This document shows, piece by piece, positions 1 to 5,685 of a stretch of DNA of 49,239 nucleotides. The stretch is taken from assembly GCA_964411425.1 (NCBI GenBank), contig CAYPKW010000015.1, positions 1-49,239 of the forward strand, given 5' to 3'. Both the position numbers and the translations under genes were made by a program. Every line of letters begins with the position of its first letter. The first letter of the stretch is position 1. The notes under the pieces were generated by a model. It saw nothing but the letters and a program-made list of their open reading frames with translations, was not told the origin of the DNA and made no database searches. This stretch comes from CAYPKW01 sp964411425 (GTDB lineage: Bacteria; Pseudomonadota; Alphaproteobacteria; Dongiales; Dongiaceae).

Positions 1-58
1 CCGCGCCGTGAAATGGCATTGGCGCGCCCGCGCGGGTTCGGATAAACCATCCGGGATC

Positions 59-119
59 GTACCAACTTTCGCGAGTTCGCGAGTCGCGTCCCGCGACTCG
101 CGAGCCGCGAAAGTGGTAC
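59..119. repeat. Long imperfect hairpin upstream of gpt
   Basis: Left arm 59-88 and right arm 92-119 pair around a 3-nt loop (89-91). The arms begin gtaccaactttcgcg and end cgcgaaagtggtac, with one or two bulges. The upper stem gcgagtcgcg / cgcgactcgcg is perfect. It may be a transcribed leader structure or a palindromic repeat; no protein frame fits it. Confidence 0.7.
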
Positions 120-136
120 AAACTCCAGAAGTTGTA

Positions 137-182
137 CTCGACCGCGCGCTCCGCGCCTGTGGCGCGGAACTGTGCGGTCGAG
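137..182. repeat. Second hairpin, just before the gpt ribosome site
   Basis: Left arm 137-157 (ctcgaccgc...ccgcgcc) pairs with right arm 161-182 (ggcgcgg...gcggtcgag) around the loop tgt, with a short internal mismatch. It ends 6 nt before the GGAGG at 189-193, so it is placed to affect translation of gpt. It follows the 59-119 hairpin within 20 nt, giving a two-hairpin leader. Confidence 0.6.
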
Positions 183-199
183 CACTAGGGAGGACGCGC

Positions 200-682
200 T
201 TGCTGCCAGCCAACACCCGCATGCAGAAGACGTTTCCGGTCTCCTGGGAGGAACTGCACCGCCACGCCAAGGCGCTCGCCTGGCGGCTGATCGACGGCGG
301 CCCGTGGCACGGCATCGTCGCGGTGACGCGCGGCGGCTTGGTGCCGGCGGCCGTGATCGCGCGCGAGCTCGACATCCGGCTGATCGAGACGCTGTGCATC
401 ACCAGCTACGACGACCGAGAGCTGAGCGAGCTCACGGTACTGAAGGGCGTGCCGGGCGACGGCGCCGGCTGGCTGGTGATCGACGACCTGGTGGACACCG
501 GCCGGACCGCGAAGGCGGTGCGCGACCAGTTGCCGCGCGCCCACTTCGCCACCATCTACGCCAAGCCCGCCGGCCGGCCGCTGGTCGATACCTTCATCAC
601 CGAGGTGAGCCAGGACACCTGGATCCTGTTTCCCTGGGACATCGAGCCGCAGTTCATCCAGCCGATCGCCGAGCGGCGCTAA
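200..682 (+). CDS. gpt: Xanthine-guanine phosphoribosyltransferase
   Basis: Purine-salvage enzyme that transfers phosphoribose from PRPP to guanine, xanthine or hypoxanthine. The protein follows the Gpt pattern along its length: AVTRGGLVPAA, then CITSYDDRE, the PRPP-binding loop VIDDLVDTGRTAKA, AKPAGRPLVD, and a C-terminal PWDIEPQF segment. GGAGG at 189-193 lies 6 nt before TTG at 200, so this start is preferred. The ATG at 221 would give 153 residues, close to the E. coli length of 152, but it has no ribosome site at a normal distance; the TTG start adds seven residues. The last 4 nt overlap the convergent panC stop. Regulation may involve the two leader hairpins. Function is confident; the start is less so. 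Confidence 0.93.
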   Translation: MLPANTRMQKTFPVSWEELHRHAKALAWRLIDGGPWHGIVAVTRGGLVPAAVIARELDIRLIETLCITSYDDRELSELTVLKGVPGDGAGWLVIDDLVDTGRTAKAVRDQLPRAHFATIYAKPAGRPLVDTFITEVSQDTWILFPWDIEPQFIQPIAERR

Positions 683-1560
683 CCCCCACCCGACACCGCT
701 ATGTTGTCGATGAGCCGGGTCCGGCCCACCCAGGCGGCGACGAACAGGCGCGCCGGACGGTCGGCGGCGGCGATGGGTTGCAGCGTCTCGGGATCGGCCA
801 GTGTCAGGTAGTCCACCTTGTCGAAGCCGGCGCGGATGAACTCGTCGCAACCCCAGGCGGTCGCCTTGGCGACCTGGCCGGGCCAGCGGCTGAGCCGCGC
901 CATCACCGCCGCCATCACCTGCGGCAGGTGCGAGGCGATGTCCCGTTCCTCGGGCGTGAGATAGCGGTTGCGCGACGACAGCGCGAGGCCGTCGGCCTCG
1001 CGCACGGTGGGCACGCCCACGATGCGTACCCGGATGTCGAGGTCGCGCGCGAGCCGGCGGACGATCTGCAGCTGCTGGTAGTCCTTCTCGCCGAAATAGG
1101 CGGCGTCCGGCAGCGTCTGCAAGAGCAGCTTCGCGACCACGGTGGCGACGCCGGCGAAGTGGCCGGGCCGGAACGGCCCGCACAGGTGGTCGGAGAGGCC
1201 GGCGACCGCGACCACCGTGGCATGGCCGGCCGGATACATCTCGGCCGGCTCGGGCTGGAACAGCGCGTGCGCGCCGGCCGCCGCCGCCGCCGCCGCGTCG
1301 CCCGCCTCGTCGCGCGGATAGAGGGCGAGGTCCTCGCCGGCGCCGAACTGCGTCGGATTGACGAACAGGCTGACGACGCAGCGATCGCACTCGGAGCGCG
1401 CCCGGCGCACGAGCGCGAGATGGCCGTCGTGCAGCGCCCCCATGGTCGGCACCAGGGCGACGGTATGCCGCGCCTTGCGCCAGGCCGTCACCTTCTTGCG
1501 CAGCGCTGCGACGCGCCGGATCACGGCGAACGTCGCCGCCGGCCGCGGCTCGGCCGCCAT
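679..1560 (-). CDS. panC: Pantothenate synthetase
   Basis: ATP-dependent condensation of pantoate and beta-alanine to pantothenate, in coenzyme A biosynthesis. The 293-residue length is normal for the family. Visible hallmarks are the HIGH-type nucleotide-binding segment VPTMGALHDGHLALV near residue 38, FVNPTQFG, the GEKDYQQL segment, and LSSRNRYL that contacts ATP. The C-terminal dimer domain is intact. It lies downstream of panB on the same strand, but a 271-bp structured repeat separates them, so co-transcription would have to pass through that element. The stop overlaps the end of gpt by 4 nt in convergent orientation. Confidence 0.96.
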   Translation of the reverse strand: MAAEPRPAATFAVIRRVAALRKKVTAWRKARHTVALVPTMGALHDGHLALVRRARSECDRCVVSLFVNPTQFGAGEDLALYPRDEAGDAAAAAAAGAHALFQPEPAEMYPAGHATVVAVAGLSDHLCGPFRPGHFAGVATVVAKLLLQTLPDAAYFGEKDYQQLQIVRRLARDLDIRVRIVGVPTVREADGLALSSRNRYLTPEERDIASHLPQVMAAVMARLSRWPGQVAKATAWGCDEFIRAGFDKVDYLTLADPETLQPIAAADRPARLFVAAWVGRTRLIDNIAVSGGG

Positions 1561-1567
1561 TGACCGT

Positions 1568-1838
1568 TAGAGCATGATCCGACCAGTTGGAATCGCCTGC
1601 GTTGCGTCGTGGCGAGGCGACCCGCCAGGCGCGCCGCGCGGGCCGATGTGGTTCATCGGCCAAGCGGCGCAACGCCGCGGGCGCCCGCCATGGCGCAACC
1701 CAGAGGGCCGGGGGCTTTTGCGTCGCGGGTTCGTCGAAGGGCTTGCGCGTATTCCCCGATACGCGCTTCGCCCTTCTTCTGCCCACGGCGCAAAATCCCT
1801 CCGGCGCAGCCGGTTCCAACTGGTCGGATCATGCTCTA
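1568..1838. repeat. Family 1 structured repeat, copy A (271 bp)
   Basis: Nearly perfect 28-bp terminal inverted repeats (1568-1595 and 1811-1838, 27 of 28 positions matching) begin tagagcatgatccgacc. Inside are a hairpin at 1642-1660 (gccgatg / catcggc), an 18-bp block at 1672-1689 shared exactly with copy B, a base helix ttttgcg (1716-1722) / cgcaaaa (1789-1795), and an apical hairpin gcgcgtat / atacgcgc (1745-1766) with a C-rich loop. Copy B at 47540-47811 has the same plan. It sits between panB and panC and supplies the panB stop codon. Open frames through it are by-products of base composition. Confidence 0.85.
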
Positions 1839-2663
1839 GCCCGCCTTGCGGTCGGCGAACACGTGCTCGGCGCCGGGGAAGCGCCGCGCGCGCACGTCCG
1901 CCGCGTAGGCCGCCGCCGCCGCCCCGACCACGGCGCCCACATCGGCGTAGCGCCGCACGAACTTGGGCGTGAACGCCTGGAACAGGCCGATCATGTCCTC
2001 GGTCACAAGCACCTGGCCATCGCAGGCCGGCGAGGCGCCGATGCCGATGGTAGGGACCGCGACCTTCTGGGTGATGGCCCTGGCGAGCGGCTCGACGGTC
2101 CCTTCCACGACCAGGGCGAACGCCCCGGCCTCGGCCACCGCGAGCGCGTCGGCCATGATCGCCTCGGCCTGCTCGGGGCCGCGCCCGCGCGCCTGGTAAC
2201 CTCCTAGACGATTGATCGATTGCGGCGTCAGCCCGACGTGGCCCATCACCGGGATGCCGCGATCGATCAGGAAGCGCACGGTCTCGGCCATCTCGCGCCC
2301 GCCTTCGAGCTTCACCGCCGAAGAGCCGGTCTCCTGCATCACCCGCGCCGCGGCCCGGTATGCCACGGCGGGCGATTCCTGGTAGCTGGCGAACGGCAGA
2401 TCGACCACGACGCAGGCCCGCCGGCTGGCGCGGTGCACCGCCGCGCCATGGGCGATCATCATGTCGAGGCTGACCGGCAGCGTGCTGTCGAAGCCGTACA
2501 GCACCATGCCGACCGAATCGCCGACCAACAGCAGGTCCACGTGGGGGTCGAGACATTCCGCCATCGGCGCCGTGTAGGCGGTGAGGCAGACGATGGGCGC
2601 GCCGCCCTTGCGGGCCCGCAGTTCCGGCACGCTTACTCGCTTCACCCGCGCTTCGGTGCTCAA
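1836..2663 (-). CDS. panB: 3-methyl-2-oxobutanoate hydroxymethyltransferase
   Basis: Transfers a hydroxymethyl group from methylenetetrahydrofolate to 2-oxoisovalerate to give ketopantoate, the first committed pantothenate step; Mg-dependent TIM barrel. Motifs seen: CLTAYTAPMA, LLVGDSVGMVLYG (metal-binding Asp), STLPVSLDMM, VKLEGG, GHVGLTPQSINRLGGY and PTIGIGAS. Start: TTG at 2663 has GGAG 7 nt upstream and gives 275 residues, near the family length. An ATG at 2738 in the same frame would add 25 residues unlike PanB and lacks a ribosome site. The stop TAG (1836-1838) is the terminal triplet of the repeat that follows. First gene of a pan pair with panC. Confidence 0.95.
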   Translation of the reverse strand: MSTEARVKRVSVPELRARKGGAPIVCLTAYTAPMAECLDPHVDLLLVGDSVGMVLYGFDSTLPVSLDMMIAHGAAVHRASRRACVVVDLPFASYQESPAVAYRAAARVMQETGSSAVKLEGGREMAETVRFLIDRGIPVMGHVGLTPQSINRLGGYQARGRGPEQAEAIMADALAVAEAGAFALVVEGTVEPLARAITQKVAVPTIGIGASPACDGQVLVTEDMIGLFQAFTPKFVRRYADVGAVVGAAAAAYAADVRARRFPGAEHVFADRKAG

Positions 2664-2768
2664 GTCTGGTCTCCGCGCCCACAGCGGGGCGCCATCAACG
2701 CCGAGACAGCACTCTACTCCCGAGATGGTGCACCGCACAATGATGCTCGCGACGCCGGCGGGCTGCGA

Positions 2769-3203
2769 TCAGTAGAACCCGACTATACCGAAGCCGAGCG
2801 CCGAGGCCGCGTCCGCCATGACGCGATCGGCGGTCGCCAGGCGCTGCACCCCCATCGCCGCCGCCGCGGCGAGATGCAGCGCGTCGAGCGTGCGCAATGG
2901 ATGCTTCCTAAGGCGATCGACCAGCGCGGCGGCGTCGACGGCGTGGCGGTCGCTCAACGGCTCGACGCGCAACGCGCCCCCGGCAATGTCGTCCATGAAG
3001 GCCGCCAAAGCCATCCGCTCGTGCCGAATGTCGAAGTCGCCGGCCCGACGCCGCCGCGCGAACAGGCAGCGCATCTCCAACGCCGTGAGCCGGCTGATCC
3101 CGAGTGCGTCCTCGCCGGCGACGAAGGCGGCGAACTCCTCGGATCGCGGCTCGCGCAGGTACCACTTCGCAAGAGCGCTGGTATCGACGTACACGCCGCT
3201 CAC
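2769..3203 (-). CDS. vapC: PIN-domain ribonuclease toxin (VapC family)
   Basis: A 144-residue single PIN domain, the usual VapC size. The expected acidic metal-binding residues are present: Asp7 in YVDTSAL, Glu43 in LTALEM, Asp107 in RTLDALHLA and Asp126 in LATADRVMADA. VapC toxins are Mg-dependent RNases that cleave tRNA or rRNA and are held inactive by the partner antitoxin. The gene overlaps the upstream antitoxin by 4 nt (ATGA), the standard toxin-antitoxin arrangement and a means of translational coupling. No target can be inferred from sequence. Confidence 0.9.
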   Translation of the reverse strand: MSGVYVDTSALAKWYLREPRSEEFAAFVAGEDALGISRLTALEMRCLFARRRRAGDFDIRHERMALAAFMDDIAGGALRVEPLSDRHAVDAAALVDRLRKHPLRTLDALHLAAAAAMGVQRLATADRVMADAASALGFGIVGFY

Positions 3204-3427
3204 CGGCTGTTTCGCTCCTCGCGGACATAGATCTCGCTGCCGATCGACAGGCGCGGCATCTTGGCCCGCAGATCGGCATGGGATGGCAGCGCGCGCCTAC
3301 CCCGGGCGGGCAGCAGCCGCGCCACCGGCCGGCCATGGCGCGTCACCACGATCTCGCCTTCGCGGGCGACGATCTCGTCAAGCCGCCCGAGGGCCTGGCG
3401 CATTTCCCGGACCGTCAACGTCTTCAT
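3200..3427 (-). CDS. Phd/YefM-type antitoxin
   Basis: A 75-residue protein starting MKTLTVREMRQALG, with the Phd/YefM N-terminal DNA-binding pattern: a short beta strand, a helix, then GEIVVTRHGRPVARLLP. The C-terminal part (LRAKMPRLSIGSEIYVREE) is the likely toxin-binding tail. Start ATG at 3427 is chosen because the family begins there; an upstream extension in the same frame reads back through the operator. It overlaps vapC by 4 nt. The inverted repeat at 3442-3472 directly upstream is the probable autoregulatory operator. Phd-type antitoxins are known to pair with PIN toxins as well as Doc. Confidence 0.88.
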   Translation of the reverse strand: MKTLTVREMRQALGRLDEIVAREGEIVVTRHGRPVARLLPARGRRALPSHADLRAKMPRLSIGSEIYVREERNSR

Positions 3428-3441
3428 TAGGGTCCCGCGAC

Positions 3442-3472
3442 TTGTGCTACACCTGAAAGAACTGTAGCACAA
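3442..3472. promoter_or_regulatory. Palindromic operator of the toxin-antitoxin pair
   Basis: Perfect 10-bp inverted repeat ttgtgctaca (3442-3451) / tgtagcacaa (3463-3472) with an 11-bp spacer, 15 bp upstream of the antitoxin start. On the minus strand a TTGACT hexamer lies just upstream, so the palindrome would cover the core promoter. It also lies 40 bp before the divergent ggt gene, with a tatagt hexamer (3485-3490) on the plus strand, so ggt could be affected too. Autorepression at such sites is usual for Phd/VapC operons. Confidence 0.6.
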
Positions 3473-3511
3473 ATTCCAGTCAAGTTATAGTGCCGGCGGG
3501 GAACCCTTGGC

Positions 3512-5488
3512 ATGGCGACGTTGGGCAGGATCGCAAGAGCGGCCATCGCGGCCGGGCTGCTGGTGCTTGCCGCCTGCAGCACGCGCCAGAGCGCGCCGCT
3601 CGCCGGCGCAGAGGCCCCGGATCCGCGGCAGATGGTCGCGACCGCGCACCCCTTGGCGACGGAGGCGGGGCTCGACATCCTTCGGGCGGGCGGCGGCGCC
3701 ATCGATGCCGCCGTCGCCGCCCACATGGTGCTGACGCTGGTGGAGCCGCAGTCCTCAGGCATCGGCGGCGGCGGGTTCCTCTTGCACTACGACGGGGCGG
3801 GCGGCGTATCCGCCTATGACGGGCGCGAGACCGCGCCGGCGGCGGCCGGACCCGACATGTTCCTGCGGCCCGACGGAATGCCGATGGCGTTCTACGAGGC
3901 GGCGGTCGGCGGGCTCGCCGTCGGCGTGCCGGGCACGGTCCGGATGCTGGCGCTCGCCCATCGCCGGCACGGGCGGCTGCCCTGGGCGCGGCTGTTCCTG
4001 CCGGCGATCCGGCTGGCCGAGGAGGGATTTCCGGTGTCGGCGCGCCTCGCGCGCCAGATCGCCGACGACGAGCACTTGCGGCGCTTTCCCGCGACCGCCG
4101 CCTATTTCTATCCGGGCGGCAAGTCGTTGTCGGCCGGCGCCCGGCTCAGGAACCCGGTGCTGGCCGCGACGCTCAGGGCCGTCGCCGCCGACCCCGACGC
4201 GTTCTATCGCGGGCCGATCGCGGCCGACATCGTGGCCGCGGTGCAAAGCGCTACGGGCAATCCCGGGCGCCTCGCCGCGGTCGACATGGCCGGCTACCGG
4301 GCGGTCGAACGCGCGGCGCTGTGCCGCCCCTATCGCCGGTGGACGGTGTGTGGCATGCCGCCGCCCAGCTCCGGGGGAATCGCCGTCCTGCAAATCCTTG
4401 GCCTGCTGCAAGGGTTCGACATGGCGGCCCAGGGACCCGGCTCCGTCGAGGCGGTGCATCTCATCGCCGAGGCGAGCCGGCTCGCCTTCGCGGACCGCAA
4501 CCGCTACGTGGCCGACGCGGACTTCGTGCCGGTGCCGGTCGAGGGGCTGCTGCGGCAGGATTATCTCGCGGCGCGGGCGCGTGCGATCTCGCCGGCGCGG
4601 CGCATGGACGAGGCCCTGCCGGGCACGCCCGTGGGCGCCCTCTCGGGCGCGGCGCCGGCGCCGGCCGCCGAACCGCCCTCGACCAGCCATCTCGCGGTCG
4701 TCGACGCCGAGGGCGAGGCGGTGAGCTTCACCGCCAGCATCGAATCGGCGTTCGGCGCCCGGCTCATGGTGGGCGGGTTCTTGCTCAACAATCAGCTGAC
4801 CGACTTCGCGTTCAGGCCGGCGGCGGACGGACGCGCCGTCGCCAACCGGGTCGAGCCGGGCAAGCGGCCGCGCAGCTCCATGTCGCCGACGCTCGTGCTC
4901 GACGAGCGGGGCCGGCTCAGGCTCGCCATCGGCTCGCCCGGCGGCGCCAATATCATCGGCTACGTGGCGAAGACGCTGATCGGCGTGCTCGACTGGGGGC
5001 TCGCAGTGGACGCGGCGATCGCGCTGCCCAATTTCGTCAACCGCGGCGGCGTGACCGAACTGGAGGCCGGAACACCCTTGGAATCGATCGCCGCGCCCTT
5101 GCGGAAACTCGGCCACGAGGTCGAGTTGGTCGCCTTGACCAGCGGGCTGCAAGGCATCGAGGCGACCCTGGACGGCCGTCTTGTGGGCGGCGCCGATCCG
5201 CGGCGCGAAGGCGTGGCGCTCGGCGGCGCGGCCGCTGCGGCACCCCGGCGCTTGCGGGCGCGGGAGCTATTCGTTAGGGTCCGCCGCCCCGCGGAGGGGT
5301 GCCGGAGCGGTCGATCGGGGCGGTCTCGAAAACCGTTGTACCCGCGAGGGTACCGTGGGTTCGAATCCCACCCCCTCCGCCACTCCCGACGGAGAGGAAC
5401 CGGGATCCAACATTCTCTGCGCGAAGCGGGCGCGGTGTTGTTCAAGGGGTGGGGTAGGCGACCGCCTCGACCTTCAGCGACGGCTTGA
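3512..5488 (+). CDS. ggt: Gamma-glutamyltransferase, predicted lipoprotein, with 3' end running through a tRNA gene
   Basis: Ntn-hydrolase that transfers or hydrolyses the gamma-glutamyl group of glutathione; it matures by self-cleavage before a catalytic Thr. The N-terminus is a lipoprotein signal with lipobox LAAC near residue 21, so it should be membrane-anchored. Catalytic Thr is residue 391 (STSHLAVVD), with SFTASIESAFG, LLNNQLTDF, a serine pair in KRPRSSMSPT and the GSPGGANIIGYV loop. The family usually ends near GGADPRREGVALG (about nt 5225). Here no stop follows: the frame continues about 85 codons through tRNA-Ser at 5293-5382 to TGA at 5486-5488. The tail has no resemblance to the family; a lost stop is likely. 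Confidence 0.9.
   Translation: MATLGRIARAAIAAGLLVLAACSTRQSAPLAGAEAPDPRQMVATAHPLATEAGLDILRAGGGAIDAAVAAHMVLTLVEPQSSGIGGGGFLLHYDGAGGVSAYDGRETAPAAAGPDMFLRPDGMPMAFYEAAVGGLAVGVPGTVRMLALAHRRHGRLPWARLFLPAIRLAEEGFPVSARLARQIADDEHLRRFPATAAYFYPGGKSLSAGARLRNPVLAATLRAVAADPDAFYRGPIAADIVAAVQSATGNPGRLAAVDMAGYRAVERAALCRPYRRWTVCGMPPPSSGGIAVLQILGLLQGFDMAAQGPGSVEAVHLIAEASRLAFADRNRYVADADFVPVPVEGLLRQDYLAARARAISPARRMDEALPGTPVGALSGAAPAPAAEPPSTSHLAVVDAEGEAVSFTASIESAFGARLMVGGFLLNNQLTDFAFRPAADGRAVANRVEPGKRPRSSMSPTLVLDERGRLRLAIGSPGGANIIGYVAKTLIGVLDWGLAVDAAIALPNFVNRGGVTELEAGTPLESIAAPLRKLGHEVELVALTSGLQGIEATLDGRLVGGADPRREGVALGGAAAAAPRRLRARELFVRVRRPAEGCRSGRSGRSRKPLYPRGYRGFESHPLRHSRRRGTGIQHSLREAGAVLFKGWGRRPPRPSATA
5293..5382 (+). 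tRNA. tRNA-Ser(CGA)
   Basis: Acceptor stem ggagggg (5293-5299) pairs with cccctcc (5372-5378), followed by discriminator G and an encoded CCA (5380-5382). The anticodon loop ctcgaaa gives anticodon CGA, reading UCG. A long class II variable arm (tgtacccgcgagggtacc) and the T arm gtggg-ttcgaat-cccac are intact. The ggt reading frame has no stop before it and passes through it. Confidence 0.97.
5405..5419 (+). repeat. 15-bp inverted repeat, left copy
   Basis: The sequence atccaacattctctg recurs exactly, in reverse complement, at 8491-8505. The two copies bracket the P-type ATPase gene and start 23 nt after the end of tRNA-Ser. Exact 15-mers can arise by chance in a window this size, so the position is the main argument. 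Confidence 0.5.
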
Positions 5489-5685
5489 CCTGTCGGTGCT
5501 GGCAAGCGCGGCGGTCATCGCGCGTCGCCAGACCGTTGGAGAAGACGCAAGCCACCCGCGCCGCAGCAGCCAGCCCGTAGGCATGAATCGAGAGCCGCGG
5601 GAGTTGGCAGCCACCTTATCGCCGACCAATTCGACGAGTCGATGGAAAAATGGGCCTAGGGCTTGGCGCTAAAGACGCCCTACCT
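5489..5685. other. Intergenic stretch with no recognised gene
   Basis: Between the extended ggt frame and the end of the ATPase gene. I see no convincing ribosome site, conserved protein, RNA or hairpin with a T-tract. Base composition is less GC-rich than the surroundings, like the adjacent ATPase gene. Confidence 0.5.

Noticed and set aside
1574..1972. Protein-coding genes inside the 271-bp repeat (several open frames on both strands)
   Set aside because: Translations are Arg/Pro-rich, cross both repeat ends, and copy B keeps helices rather than a reading frame.
2664..2738. Upstream ATG start for panB
   Set aside because: It adds 25 residues unlike PanB and has no ribosome site, whereas TTG at 2663 has GGAG at 7 nt.
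2220..3230. Long plus-strand open frame antisense to panB and vapC
   Set aside because: His/Arg-rich translation typical of an antisense frame in high-GC DNA; the minus-strand genes have full motif support.
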